Below are positions 42,829 through 52,033 of a stretch of DNA of 58,546 nucleotides, in pieces. The stretch covers positions 1 through 58,546 of the forward strand of contig DASRES010000043.1 of assembly GCA_035651955.1 (NCBI GenBank), in the 5' to 3' direction. Within the stretch, counting starts at the first letter, position 1; each line of letters starts with the position of its first letter. Origin of the DNA: Acidimicrobiia bacterium (GTDB taxonomy: Bacteria; Actinomycetota; Acidimicrobiia; IMCC26256; JAMXLJ01). Below the pieces are notes generated by a model, which made no database searches, was not told the origin of the DNA, and saw only the letters and a list, made by a program, of their open reading frames with translations. A program made the translations under genes and the position numbers.

Positions 42829-44682
42829 GTGAGCGTCGGCACCGACGCGACAGTCGAGGCGCACCCGACACCTCCGGGCCCGCCCGCGCGCAGGGCGGTG
42901 ACGACTGGACGCGTCCGTGCACCCGTAGCCGCGCTCGTCGGCGTGCTGCTCCTGCTGCCGCCAATCGTCGCGGTTGCTGCGCTGGCCGGCAGACCGTGGC
43001 ACCCGGTCGACGACTTTGCCGTACTCGATCTGCGACTGCGGGACGTGTTCAGCGTGCACACGCCGCTCACCGGGTTCTACAGCCGATACTTCAACCATCC
43101 CGGCCCGTTGATGTTCTGGCCGATGGGCGTGCTGTCCGCACTCGCTGGCCACGCGCCCTGGGCCACCCGCATCGCGGGCGCGGTGCTCGAGGGCGTCGCG
43201 CTCATGTGGCTCGTCGTCGCGACCGCTCGGCGCGATCTGCGGATGCTGCTCGCGGCCGCGACGGTGACGGGACTCACGTACTTCGCCTTGGCGGGCTGGT
43301 TCTTCCGGCAGACGTGGAACCCGCATGTCGCGCTCATCTCGTTCTTGCTGTTCGTGTTCCTTGCGCTGCTCGTCGCGACCGGTTCGTTCCGGCAACTGAT
43401 CAGCCTGTCGATCGTCGGAACGTTCCTGGTCCAGACGCACGTGGCCTACACCGGCATGGTCGTCGTCGCGACGCTGTGGGCGCTCGCGATGGTCGTCGTC
43501 GACACCCGCCGAGCAGGCCGTCCACCGACGCGCTGGCAGTCGACAGTTGCGATCTCGGCCGCGGTGTGGATCGCAAGCTGGATCCCGCCCGTGGTCGACG
43601 TCTTCGTACGCCCCCCGGGCAACCTCGGCAAGATCGTGCGCTACTACACGCGCGGCAGCACGCCGCATCTCGGTTTGACGAAGGCCGCTGGGCTCATGGC
43701 GGCAGAGTTCCGCCCGGTTCCGCCGTGGTTGCACGGCCACGAGCACCTTCAGGTGTTCACCGGCTTCTCCGAGCCCGCCTCGTTGGGTTGGCTCCTCGTG
43801 CCGTGCGCGCTCTTGATCGTCGGGTGGCTCGCAGCGCGCCGGACACGATCGACCTCTGACGCCCGAATGGTCGTGCTCGCGGCACTGCTGTTCGTGTTGA
43901 CGATCGTGTCGATCGCGCGTGCCGACCAGGCACGTGGGTACGTCTTCTACTGGCGCATTCCCGTCGCAGCATTCATCGTGGTGGCGTCCGTCTGGTCGGT
44001 CGCGCGACTCGCCGCACCGCTCGTCCCGCGGCTGGTTCGTTGGATGGCCGCGTCGAGCGCGGTCGCCCTCGTTGCCGCGGCATCCGTCACTCTCGCCGCA
44101 GCGGTGCCATCGGCCGGCTCCACACTCCTCGATGCACGCGAACCCGCACTGCGCCAAGTGATGCGGCAGGTCGAACGTCATCCACCGCACGGCGTGGTAC
44201 TCGTTCGCTTCGTCGGCACCAGTGACGCCAGCCTGTTCGACGGCGTCGTGAATGCCCTCGCCCGCGACGGTGTCGACGTTCGCGTCAACCCGGACCTTGC
44301 GCGGGCATTTGGTGCGCAACGCGCCGCGAAGGCGTCGCAGGCGACGTTCGTGTGGTACGTCACCGAACAGGGCTCGTTCGTGCTTCCCTATCTCACCGAG
44401 CCAGGCGCGCGGCTGATCGCGACGACGTCGCCGCTGCCCGCCGCGGAAGAAGCCGAACTGTCACGTCTGCAGCAGGAGATCCGTGCCGAGCTCACGCGTG
44501 CTGGTCGCCCGGCCCTTGCCGACGACCTCGACAACACGCTGCTCGGGTTCCAACTCACCGGCGTACCCGGCCTCGACCACGCGGCTGTCGACCGAATCGC
44601 GGCGCTGAACGAAGTCGTTCAGCGGCGTGGTGGCTGCCGCTGCGCGATCGTGTCGGTGCCCGCGCGCGATGTGACGAGCTGA
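42829..44682 (+). CDS. GT-C-fold-like integral membrane glycosyltransferase
   Basis: 617 residues. About ten membrane helices follow a short cytoplasmic start, then a soluble C-terminal domain of about 180 residues. After the first helix the loop PVDDFAVLDLRLRDVFSV carries acidic residues like the catalytic Asp/Glu of GT-C enzymes, followed by SRYFNHPGPLMFWP. Lipid-phosphate sugars are the usual donors. The exact family is not recognised. GGAGG lies 9 bp before GTG 42829. Codon bias is slightly weaker than in its neighbours. Confidence 0.65.
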   Translation: MSVGTDATVEAHPTPPGPPARRAVTTGRVRAPVAALVGVLLLLPPIVAVAALAGRPWHPVDDFAVLDLRLRDVFSVHTPLTGFYSRYFNHPGPLMFWPMGVLSALAGHAPWATRIAGAVLEGVALMWLVVATARRDLRMLLAAATVTGLTYFALAGWFFRQTWNPHVALISFLLFVFLALLVATGSFRQLISLSIVGTFLVQTHVAYTGMVVVATLWALAMVVVDTRRAGRPPTRWQSTVAISAAVWIASWIPPVVDVFVRPPGNLGKIVRYYTRGSTPHLGLTKAAGLMAAEFRPVPPWLHGHEHLQVFTGFSEPASLGWLLVPCALLIVGWLAARRTRSTSDARMVVLAALLFVLTIVSIARADQARGYVFYWRIPVAAFIVVASVWSVARLAAPLVPRLVRWMAASSAVALVAAASVTLAAAVPSAGSTLLDAREPALRQVMRQVERHPPHGVVLVRFVGTSDASLFDGVVNALARDGVDVRVNPDLARAFGAQRAAKASQATFVWYVTEQGSFVLPYLTEPGARLIATTSPLPAAEEAELSRLQQEIRAELTRAGRPALADDLDNTLLGFQLTGVPGLDHAAVDRIAALNEVVQRRGGCRCAIVSVPARDVTS

Positions 44683-44704
44683 GCAGCACCTGAGCGCAGC
44701 ACGT

Positions 44705-45271
44705 TCAAGTCGCGACTCGGCCGGGCTGGTAACGCAGCGCGACCGCCCCCGACCGGAACTCCTTGCGCCCCACGAGCCTCAGTTCGAGTCGCTCGCGCAG
44801 GCCGGCGAACAACGTCGGCCCGTGGCCCGCCACGATGGGCTGCACGACGAACTCGTACTCGTCGATCAGGCGCAGATCCGCCAAGGCCAACGGAAGGGTC
44901 ACGCCTCCCACGTACAGACCCTCGCCGGGCTCCCGCTTCAGCTGCCGAACGGCTGTCTCCAGGTCACCGCGCACGAGCTGCGCGTTCCAGTCGACCTGGT
45001 CCAGGGTGCTCGACACGACGTACTTCTTCGCCCTGTCGATCGTCCGGGCGAACGGAATCATCCAATCGGCCATCCAGTCGGGCCACGTTCCCGTCGCCGG
45101 CTGCCGCCACGCCTCCTCCATCATCTCGTAGGTCACCCGACCGAAGAGCAGGGCATCGGCTCGTTCCAGCTCATCGGCAAAATGGCGATGCAGCTCTTCG
45201 TCCGGGATCCCCTCCCGGTGATCGCAGCAGCCGTCGAGCGTGACGTTGATCGAGTATCGGAGCGGTCGCAC
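44705..45271 (-). CDS. Dihydrofolate-reductase-like (RibD C-terminal type) protein
   Basis: 188 residues. LRYSINVTLDGCCDHREGIP, FGRVTYEMMEEAW, KKYVVSSTLDQVDWNAQLV, GLYVGGVTLPLALADLRLID and VVQPIVAGHGPTLFAGL match the RibD-C/DHFR-like family. NADPH-dependent reduction of an unknown substrate is expected. GTG 45271 is chosen because GGGAGA stands 7 bp upstream; the frame is open to 45298. Confidence 0.83.
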   Translation of the reverse strand: MRPLRYSINVTLDGCCDHREGIPDEELHRHFADELERADALLFGRVTYEMMEEAWRQPATGTWPDWMADWMIPFARTIDRAKKYVVSSTLDQVDWNAQLVRGDLETAVRQLKREPGEGLYVGGVTLPLALADLRLIDEYEFVVQPIVAGHGPTLFAGLRERLELRLVGRKEFRSGAVALRYQPGRVAT

Positions 45272-45403
45272 GGTTGCTCTCCCTTGCTGCAGTCGCACAG
45301 AGGTAGCGGACCGCGTTCAGACGGGCGACGCCGCGATTGCTCATCGGTCGCCCAGGTCGGTCGGACGCGGCTGGTAGGCCGCAACGATCGCGTAGCCGTC
45401 CAG

Positions 45404-46450
45404 CTAGGTGCGCAGCGGTGCGGTCGCGAACTCGACCAGGCCCTGCTCGGGCGGAACCGCCGCCGAGAACCCGAGCACGCGACGTGCGCGCTCGACGGAC
45501 GCGAACACGTGGCGCACATCGCCGAGCCGGTACCCGCCGACGACCTCGGGCGCCGGCGCGCCGTCGAATGCGCTGGCGAGCGTCGACGCCATCTCCAGGA
45601 CCGTGATCGGCCGACCGCTCGCGACGTTGCACGTCACGGAGATCTCCGGATCAGCCTCGATGGCGAGCAGGTTCGCGCGTGCGACGTCCGACACGTGGAC
45701 GAAGTCGCGACGCTGGTGCCCGTCCTCCAGGACCCGCGGCGCGCGGCCGTCCTCCAACGCGCTCCGGAAGATGCTCGCGACGCCTGCGTACGGTGTCCTG
45801 CGGGGCATGCGCGGTCCGTACACGTTGTGGTAGCGCAGGACGATCGTCGGCGTCGCGTGCTCGCGACCGAACGTGGTGACGAGGTGCTCCTGGTGCAGCT
45901 TCGTCGCTGCGTACACGTTGCGTGGATCCGCGGGCGCGTCCTCGCCGATGGGCTCGGGGACGAGCACCCGACCGCACGCCGGGCACGGAGGCTCCCAGCA
46001 CGCGCGGTCGAGACGGGAACGCGGACGCGCGTCCACGCGGACCACGCCGTGCCTCGGACAGCGATACCGGCCCTCGCCGTAGACGACCATGCTGCCGGCG
46101 AGGACGACGCGCCCGTCGAACCGTCGGTCGTGCAGTGCGGCGAGCAGGCTCGCGGTGGCAACGACGTTGTTCGTCACGTAGTCGACGGCATCGGAGAAGT
46201 CCACGCCGAGCCCGACCATCGACGCCTGGTGCGACACCGCGTCGACGCCCTTCACAGCTCTGCGCACGACGTCGGGATCGGCGAGATCGCCCCAGACGTA
46301 CTCGGCGCGTGTGTTGAGGTAGCTCGGAGTGTCCCGGTGCGCGAGCGGATGGAGCGCGTCGACACCGACGACCTCGTGACCGGCGTCGAGCAGCGAGTCG
46401 ACGACGCACGATCCGATGAACCCCGCGGCACCGGTGACGAGCACCCTCAC
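45404..46450 (-). CDS. NAD-dependent sugar epimerase, dTDP-L-rhamnose 4-epimerase-like
   Basis: 348 residues of extended SDR fold. NAD motif MRVLVTGAAGFIGSCVVDSL, catalytic YAATK, and the domain-closing RYHNVYGP are present. Between strand and Tyr it has a Cys-rich insertion (YRCPRHG and CPACG) that may bind zinc; this insertion marks the group annotated as dTDP-L-rhamnose 4-epimerase. The start ATG overlaps the kinase stop by 4 bp (ATGA), tying it to the two-component genes and the glycan operon on the other side. Confidence 0.85.
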   Translation of the reverse strand: MRVLVTGAAGFIGSCVVDSLLDAGHEVVGVDALHPLAHRDTPSYLNTRAEYVWGDLADPDVVRRAVKGVDAVSHQASMVGLGVDFSDAVDYVTNNVVATASLLAALHDRRFDGRVVLAGSMVVYGEGRYRCPRHGVVRVDARPRSRLDRACWEPPCPACGRVLVPEPIGEDAPADPRNVYAATKLHQEHLVTTFGREHATPTIVLRYHNVYGPRMPRRTPYAGVASIFRSALEDGRAPRVLEDGHQRRDFVHVSDVARANLLAIEADPEISVTCNVASGRPITVLEMASTLASAFDGAPAPEVVGGYRLGDVRHVFASVERARRVLGFSAAVPPEQGLVEFATAPLRT

Positions 46451-47688
46451 GCGACCGGGTCCATGGGGAGACGGACGGTGAAGCGGCAGCCGCCATTCTC
46501 GTTGCGCACGCTGACGTCGCCCTGGTGGGCTTCGACGAGACCGCGCGCAATTGCGAGGCCGAGCCCGGCACCCGGGCCCTGCCGCGCGGGATCCACGCGG
46601 AAGGCGACGTCGAACACACGGGGGAGGTCCCCTTCCGGGATGCCGCCGCCGTGGTCGATCACGGCCACAAAGGCCTGCCCGGCGTCGACGCCCGCCTCCA
46701 CGACGACCGTTCCGTCGCTCGGCGTGTGCCGGATCGCGTTCTCGAGGATGTTGCGAAGCGCGCGCAGGAGCTCGGGTGCGGACGCGCGCAGTTCGGGAAC
46801 GGCTTCGCGCATCACACCGTGGAGGCGGACGCCGCGCGCGTCGGCGATCGGCGCGGCACCGGCGAGCGCGTCCGACACGACGTCGGCGAGCGACACCCGC
46901 TCCATCTCCAACCGCAGGACGCCGGCCTGGCTGCGGCTCAGCTCGAAGAGGTCGTCGACGAGCCCCGCGAGCCGGTCGGCCTCCTCGCGCACGCGCGCGT
47001 GGTACTTCGCGACGGTGTCGGGGTCGTCGACGACGCCGTCCTCCAGTGCCTCGACCATCGCCCGGATCCCGGCGAGAGGTGTCCGCAGGTCGTGCGAGAC
47101 CCAGGCGACGAGCTCGCGCCGTGACGCGTCGATGGCACGTTCGCGTGCACGCGCCTCGTCGAGCCGCGCCGACATGCTCGCGAGCTCGTCGTGCAACCGA
47201 GCGAGCTCGGTCGGCGCCACCGCGCGGTCGTGCACCGTCACGCCGTCACCGTCACCGATCCGGCGCGCGACGTCCGCGAGCGACGTCGACGCGTCGACGA
47301 CGCGCCCGCCGAGCACGATCGAGGCGGCGACGGCCATCGTCCCCGCAGGTACGAGGACGACGATCAGCATCGAGAGGTCGTGGTCGGAGATGAACATGGC
47401 GCGCGCGGCAACCCACGCGCCTACGCCGACGGTCACCACCGTGACGACCGCGATCGCGATCACCTGCGCACCGACGGAACGGACGCGCAACAGTGACAGC
47501 AACAGCGCGCCGACGAGTCCCGCGGCCAGCGCGGTGCCCGCGGCGATCGCGACGAGCTCCACCGCGTCACGCGCCGACATCGCGGTCAGCGCGCCGACGA
47601 CGAACGTCAGCGCCCCGCCCACGGCGACGACGGCCGCGAGCGGACGCGTGCGAACCGCGTGCCCGCGCGTCACGTGCCTGTGCGTCAC
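46447..47688 (-). CDS. Sensor histidine kinase (HAMP, HisKA, HATPase)
   Basis: 413 residues. Several N-terminal membrane helices (residues 15-145) precede a HAMP-like stretch, the HisKA motif WVSHDLRTPLAGIRAMVEAL with the phospho-His, N box NILENAIRHTP, and G boxes DHGGGIPEGDL and GAGLGLAIARGLV. No large extracytoplasmic sensor, so it likely senses in or near the membrane. GTG 47688 overlaps the regulator stop (GTGA). Signal unknown. Confidence 0.88.
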   Translation of the reverse strand: MTHRHVTRGHAVRTRPLAAVVAVGGALTFVVGALTAMSARDAVELVAIAAGTALAAGLVGALLLSLLRVRSVGAQVIAIAVVTVVTVGVGAWVAARAMFISDHDLSMLIVVLVPAGTMAVAASIVLGGRVVDASTSLADVARRIGDGDGVTVHDRAVAPTELARLHDELASMSARLDEARARERAIDASRRELVAWVSHDLRTPLAGIRAMVEALEDGVVDDPDTVAKYHARVREEADRLAGLVDDLFELSRSQAGVLRLEMERVSLADVVSDALAGAAPIADARGVRLHGVMREAVPELRASAPELLRALRNILENAIRHTPSDGTVVVEAGVDAGQAFVAVIDHGGGIPEGDLPRVFDVAFRVDPARQGPGAGLGLAIARGLVEAHQGDVSVRNENGGCRFTVRLPMDPVA

Positions 47689-48404
47689 GGGTCGAACCTG
47701 TACCCGACGCCCCACACGGTCGTGATCCGCGTCGGCGCCGACGGGTCGTCCTCGAGCTTCTCGCGGAGGCGGCGGATGTGCACCGTGACGGTCGACGTGT
47801 CGCCGTAGGTGTATCCCCACACCCGCTCGAGCAGCTCCTCGCGCCGGAACACCCGGCGCGGACGCTGCGCGAGGAAGCACAACAGGTCGAACTCCCTCGC
47901 CGTCAGCGCAACGAGCTCGCCGCCTCGCCGCGCCTCGTGCGCGGCAGGGTCGACGACGAGATCACCGGCGACGATCGACCCGCTCTCCACCGCCCGGATC
48001 GTCGGGCTGCTCGCGCGACGAAGGACGGCCTTGACGCGTGCGGTGAGCTCGCGGGGTGAGAACGGCTTGCTCACGTAGTCGTCCGCGCCGACCTCGAAGC
48101 CCGCGATCCGGTCGTCCTCCTCGCCGCGCGCGGTGAGCATGATCACGGGGACCGGGGTGGAGGCGCGGAGCCGCCGGCACACCTCGAGGCCGTCCAGGCC
48201 GGGAAGCATGAGGTCGAGGACGACGATGTCGGGCGGCTCGGCCTCGGCGCGCGTGAGTGCCTCGTACCCGTCGCCGACGCCGACCACGTCGAACCCCTCG
48301 CGTTCGAGGTAGCGGACGACGACGTCGGCGACGTTCCTGTCGTCCTCGACCACGAGGACACGTGGGCGCGGCGCGCCGTCGTCGAGCTCCGTCGCGGGCT
48401 CCAC
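47685..48404 (-). CDS. OmpR/PhoB-family response regulator
   Basis: 239 residues. Receiver domain with RVLVVEDDRNVADVVVRYLE, phospho-Asp in PDIVVLDLMLPGLDG and Lys in YVSKPFSPRELTARV; then a winged helix with LTAREFDLLCFLAQRPRRVF and VTVHIRRLREKLEDDP. GTG 48404 fits a leaderless promoter (48411-48416). It is first in the leftward unit regulator-kinase-epimerase and diverges from the glycan operon, so that operon is its most obvious target. Confidence 0.9.
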   Translation of the reverse strand: MEPATELDDGAPRPRVLVVEDDRNVADVVVRYLEREGFDVVGVGDGYEALTRAEAEPPDIVVLDLMLPGLDGLEVCRRLRASTPVPVIMLTARGEEDDRIAGFEVGADDYVSKPFSPRELTARVKAVLRRASSPTIRAVESGSIVAGDLVVDPAAHEARRGGELVALTAREFDLLCFLAQRPRRVFRREELLERVWGYTYGDTSTVTVHIRRLREKLEDDPSAPTRITTVWGVGYRFDP

Positions 48405-48410
48405 GGGGCG

Positions 48411-48416
48411 ACTGTA
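48411..48416 (-). promoter_or_regulatory. Leaderless promoter -10 box of the OmpR-type regulator
   Basis: On the minus strand TACAGT is followed by exactly 6 bp and GTG 48404. No ribosome site lies between. Confidence 0.5.
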
Positions 48417-48490
48417 CGGCGGTTCGGCTCGGGCCCGCGGGCGATCCCGCCGAGTTTCGAGAATCGTAAGCAGGAAGCCGGTACCGGCGA

Positions 48491-48518
48491 TGCCGGCATG
48501 TGGTTGGTTGCCGGCATG
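48491..48518. repeat. Direct repeat TGCCGGCATG at the glycan-operon start
   Basis: The 10-bp word TGCCGGCATG occurs at 48491-48500 and 48509-48518, 18 bp apart, each also holding the palindrome TGCCGGCA and an ATG. OmpR-type regulators often bind such direct repeats. A nearby GGTACC-centred dyad lies at about 48479-48488. Confidence 0.45.
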
Positions 48519-49187
48519 CCCGATGTCGTGCTGCCCGTGCTCGACGAAGTGCGTGCGTTGCCGTCCGTGTTGGCACGCGTTCCCGCGGGCTACGAACCCA
48601 TCGTCGTCGACAACGGTTCCCGCGACGGGTCGGCGGACGTCGCACGCACGCTCGGCGCGCGCGTCGTCGTGGAGCGGCGACGCGGCTTCGGTGCCGCATG
48701 CATGACCGGACTGCTCCACGCGCGCGCGGACGTCGTCTGCTTCATGGACTGCGACGGATCGCTCGACGCGCGCGAGTTGCCGCTCGTCGCCGAGCCCGTC
48801 GCCGACGGCGAAGCCGATCTGGTTCTCGGGACGCGGCGACGGTCACGAGACCTGCCGCTCCATGGCCGGGTCGCGAACGCGCTCCTTGCCGTGGAGGTGC
48901 GCCGTCGGACGGGCACACGCGTCACCGACCTCGGGCCGATGCGCGCGGCGCGTCGAGAAGCGCTGCTCGCGCTGGGCGTGCAGGACCGCCGGTTCGGGTG
49001 GCCGCTGGAGATGGTGTTGCGCGCGGCGATCGCGGGATGGCGCGTGCGCGAGATCCCCGTGACGTACGCCGCGCGGATCGGGCACTCGAAGGTGACCGGC
49101 ACCATCCGGGGAACGGTCCGCGCCACACGCGACATGGCGCGCGTCCTGGCGGCATGTGACGACCGGCCGACGGAGCGAGCGCGGTGA
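48516..49187 (+). CDS. Family 2 glycosyltransferase
   Basis: About 223 residues, GT-A fold: VVLPVLDEVRALPSVLARV, YEPIVVDNGSRDGSADVART, GFGAACMTGLLHA and DVVCFMDCDGSLDARELPLV, the DxD-like metal/nucleotide-sugar site. It lacks C-terminal membrane helices. Resembles polyprenyl-phosphate sugar synthases, but short. Two in-frame ATGs (48498, 48516) lie in the direct repeat; the later is used. First gene of the six-gene operon; its stop overlaps the next start (GTGA). Confidence 0.82.
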   Translation: MPDVVLPVLDEVRALPSVLARVPAGYEPIVVDNGSRDGSADVARTLGARVVVERRRGFGAACMTGLLHARADVVCFMDCDGSLDARELPLVAEPVADGEADLVLGTRRRSRDLPLHGRVANALLAVEVRRRTGTRVTDLGPMRAARREALLALGVQDRRFGWPLEMVLRAAIAGWRVREIPVTYAARIGHSKVTGTIRGTVRATRDMARVLAACDDRPTERAR

Positions 49188-49828
49188 ACGCGCGCGACGT
49201 CGCACTCGTCGTGCTCGCGAAGGCGCCGTGTCCGGGCCGGGTCAAGACGAGGCTCTGTCCACCGTGCACGCCGGGCGACGCCGCGGCCCTCGCGGCGGCG
49301 GCACTCGCGGACACGCTCGCGACCGTCGCCGCAACGGATGCGCGCCGTCGCTTCCTCGTGCTCGACGGCCGCCCGGGACGGTGGGTGCCGCCCGGGTTCA
49401 CGGTCGTGCCCCAGGAAGGCCACGGCCTCGGGGAGCGGCTCGGCGCCGCGTTCGCCGCGGTCCGCGGCCCGGCGGTGCTCGTCGGCATGGACACGCCCCA
49501 GCTCACACCGTCGCTGCTGGGCGCGGCCGCGGCATCGCTCGCGCGACCGGGCCGCGACGCGGTCCTCGGTCTCGCGTGCGACGGCGGCTACTGGTGCATC
49601 GGTCTGCGAGAGCCCGATGCACGCGTCTTCGCCGGCGTCCCGATGAGCACTGCGAGCACCGGCGACGTGCAGCTCGCGCGTCTCCGCGAGCTCGGGCTCG
49701 TGGTCGAGCTGGTGCCGCGCCTGCGCGACGTCGACGTCTTCGACGACGCGCTCGCCGTCGCCGGCGAGATCCCGGGGTCGCGGTTCGCGTCGACCCTCGC
49801 GTCCATCGCCGGTCAATGGGTGACATGA
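49184..49828 (+). CDS. DUF2064 / TIGR04282-type nucleotidyl- or glycosyltransferase
   Basis: 214 residues. LVVLAKAPCPGRVKTRLCPP is the nucleotide-binding signature, with VLVGMDTPQLTPSLL and LGLACDGGYWCIGL following. The family is annotated as arsenosugar-biosynthesis glycosyltransferase-like, but no arsenic gene is nearby and a sugar-nucleotide role in this glycan operon fits better. GTG 49184 overlaps the GT2 stop, and its stop overlaps the next ATG. Confidence 0.85.
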   Translation: MNARDVALVVLAKAPCPGRVKTRLCPPCTPGDAAALAAAALADTLATVAATDARRRFLVLDGRPGRWVPPGFTVVPQEGHGLGERLGAAFAAVRGPAVLVGMDTPQLTPSLLGAAAASLARPGRDAVLGLACDGGYWCIGLREPDARVFAGVPMSTASTGDVQLARLRELGLVVELVPRLRDVDVFDDALAVAGEIPGSRFASTLASIAGQWVT

Positions 49829-50439
49829 GCACCGTGCGCGCGGGGGTTCAGCTCCGTGACGTCCGGGGCCGGCTCGTCGCCCTCCCGGTCGAGCGGTGGT
49901 TCGGCCCGATCGAGACGATCGACCTGCGCGTGCTCGACCTCGTGCGCGGCGGACCGGTGCTCGACGTCGGGTGCGGGCCCGGCCGTCACGTCGCCGCACT
50001 CGCCGAACGCGGCGTACCCGCGCTCGGCATCGACATCACCGCGAGCGCGCTCGACGTCGCGCGTGGCCGCGGTGCGTGCGTCATGAACCGCTCGGTGTTC
50101 GACCGGATCCCCGCGGCCGGCCGGTGGGCGAGCGTGCTGCTGCTCGACGGCAACGTCGGCATCGGCGGACAGCCCGGCGTGCTGCTCCGCCGCGTGCGCG
50201 ACCTGTTGCGACCGGGCGGGACCGTGATCGTCGAGCTCGACCCGCCGTCTGCGCGACACGCGGCGCGGCTCGTGCACTTCGAGGTCGAAGCCGTCGCCGG
50301 GCCGTGGTTCTCGCTCGCCATCGTCACGATCGACGACATCGCGGCGCTCGCGCGCTCGTCCGGCTTCACGCCGGCACGCGTGTGGCGGGACGGGCGGCGA
50401 TGGTTCGGGATGCTGCGACGCGAGGAGCGCGCGGCATGA
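49825..50439 (+). CDS. Class I SAM-dependent methyltransferase
   Basis: 204 residues. SAM site GGPVLDVGCGPGRHVAALAE, then GVPALGIDITASALDVARGR and LLRPGGTVIVELDPP. It probably methylates a sugar or lipid made by this operon; no direct evidence for the acceptor. ATG 49825 overlaps the DUF2064 stop, and its own stop overlaps the molybdo-oxidoreductase start (both ATGA). Confidence 0.85.
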   Translation: MSTVRAGVQLRDVRGRLVALPVERWFGPIETIDLRVLDLVRGGPVLDVGCGPGRHVAALAERGVPALGIDITASALDVARGRGACVMNRSVFDRIPAAGRWASVLLLDGNVGIGGQPGVLLRRVRDLLRPGGTVIVELDPPSARHAARLVHFEVEAVAGPWFSLAIVTIDDIAALARSSGFTPARVWRDGRRWFGMLRREERAA

Positions 50440-51581
50440 GGTACGACGTCGCCGGTCGCGCCGAGCGTCTGCAGCGCCGCTTCACGAGCCCATTGCACGA
50501 AGAACGCGCCGCCGCGCTGCTCGGCCTCGCGCTGGGCGTGTCGTTCACGGTCTGCTTCGCGACCGGGCTCTACTCGCATTGGGCCCAGCACCCGCCGTCG
50601 TGGTTCGTGCTGCCCGCCCGCCCAGCCGGCTTGTATCGCGTCACCCAGGGACTCCACGTCGCGACCGGCATCGCGACCATCCCGCTCCTGCTCGCCAAGC
50701 TCTGGACCGTCTTCCCGAACCTGCTGCGATGGCCCGCGTTCGAGGACGTCGCGCACGCCGTCGAACGCGTCAGCCTGCTGCCGTTGATCGGTGGCTCACT
50801 CCTCCTGCTGTTCACCGGCCTGGCGAACATCAACGGCTGGTACCCCTGGCGGTTCAACTTCGTCGTCACGCACTACTGGACCGCGTGGATCACGATCGGC
50901 GCGCTGATCGTTCACGCGGGCGCGAGGTGGACGACCACCTGGCACGCGCTGCGGCCCCAGGTACGCACGTCCGGGGACGCCGCGACCCTGGACCGTCGCG
51001 TGTTCCTCGCGACGCTCGGCGGCGCGGTGGCGCTGGTGACACTGGCGACCGTCGGCGAGACGGTCTCGCCCCTGCGCAAGCTCGCGTTGCTGGCGCCCCG
51101 CCGTCCCGACACGGGCCCGCAGGGATTCCCCGTCAACCGCAGCGCGATCGCGGCGGGCGTGACGACGAGCGCGCGCGACCCGGCCTTCCGACTCCGGGTC
51201 GAAGGCAACGTTCGACGGCACCTGACGCTCACGCTCGACGACATCGCCCGTCTCCCGCGCGCCGACGCGACGCTGCCGATCGCGTGTGTCGACGGCTGGA
51301 GCACCTCCCAGCGCTGGACCGGCGTGCGCGTCCGCGACCTGCTCGACATCGCGGGCGCGCGCCGAGGTGCCACCGTGCTCGTGGAATCGCTGCAGCAACG
51401 GCGCAGCTACCGGTCGTCGGAGTTGAACCACGTGCAAGCGCGCGATCCCGACACGCTCCTCGCGACGCACGTGAACGGCGAGCCGCTGCACCTCGACCAC
51501 GGCTATCCGCTGCGGCTCATCGGGCCCGACCGGCCCGGTGTGATGCAGACGAAGTGGGTCACACGCTTGGTCGTCCGATGA
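50436..51581 (+). CDS. Membrane-anchored molybdopterin-dependent oxidoreductase
   Basis: 381 residues. The first about 190 form a cytochrome-b-like membrane region of four to five helices with several His (SHWAQH, GLHVATGIATI, VTHYWTAWITIGALIVHAGA) that may bind heme. A sulfite-oxidase-type domain follows with PIACVDGWSTSQRWTGVRV, whose Cys would bind molybdenum, and VRDLLDIAGARRG. The domain should face outside. Electron partner and substrate are unknown. Sits fourth in the operon with 4-bp overlaps on both sides. Confidence 0.85.
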   Translation: MRYDVAGRAERLQRRFTSPLHEERAAALLGLALGVSFTVCFATGLYSHWAQHPPSWFVLPARPAGLYRVTQGLHVATGIATIPLLLAKLWTVFPNLLRWPAFEDVAHAVERVSLLPLIGGSLLLLFTGLANINGWYPWRFNFVVTHYWTAWITIGALIVHAGARWTTTWHALRPQVRTSGDAATLDRRVFLATLGGAVALVTLATVGETVSPLRKLALLAPRRPDTGPQGFPVNRSAIAAGVTTSARDPAFRLRVEGNVRRHLTLTLDDIARLPRADATLPIACVDGWSTSQRWTGVRVRDLLDIAGARRGATVLVESLQQRRSYRSSELNHVQARDPDTLLATHVNGEPLHLDHGYPLRLIGPDRPGVMQTKWVTRLVVR

Positions 51582-52033
51582 GCGCGCGCGGCGCGCCACG
51601 CGGTCGCGCCTTCTGGGTCGGGCTCGGCGCCGGTCTCGCCGTGATGGCCTACGGGTTCGCAGGCCTGCTCGCGCACGCCGACGCGACGCGGCCCTCGCAG
51701 GCGCTCACCTGGCTCGTGGGTGCCGACGTGCTCCACGACGCGGTGTTCGTGCCGCTCGTGCTTACCATCGGCTGGCTCGTCGGGCGGCTCCCGGCGCCGT
51801 TGCGCTGGCCACTGCGCGCGAGCCTCGTCGGCACCGCGCTCACGGTCGCAATCGCATGGATCCCGCTGCGCGGATACGGACGGATCACCGACAACCCGTC
51901 GCTCGCGCCACTCGACTACGGCGTCGCGATCGTCTCGGTGGTCACCGGCGTGTGGTGTGTCTGCGCGTTGTGGGCCGCGTTCAACGTCGTCGCGGCGCGG
52001 CGATCTCGACGCCCGACGGGCGTGGAGCGGTGA
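51578..52033 (+). CDS. Small integral membrane protein
   Basis: 151 residues with about four membrane helices: FWVGLGAGLAVMAYGFAGLL, LHDAVFVPLVLTIGWLVGRL, LRASLVGTALTVAIAWIPLR and YGVAIVSVVTGVWCVCALWA. No family is recognised. ATG 51578 overlaps the oxidoreductase stop, and the stop overlaps the next GTG. Its place right after the molybdo-enzyme suggests a membrane partner of it. Confidence 0.7.
   Translation: MSARGAPRGRAFWVGLGAGLAVMAYGFAGLLAHADATRPSQALTWLVGADVLHDAVFVPLVLTIGWLVGRLPAPLRWPLRASLVGTALTVAIAWIPLRGYGRITDNPSLAPLDYGVAIVSVVTGVWCVCALWAAFNVVAARRSRRPTGVER

Noticed and set aside
44822-47725. A 967-codon open frame on the + strand
   Set aside because: It is antisense to the DHFR-like, epimerase and kinase genes, all with clear family motifs. 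Long shadow frames are expected in DNA this rich in G+C; the translation is Arg/Ala/Asp-biased and has no domain.
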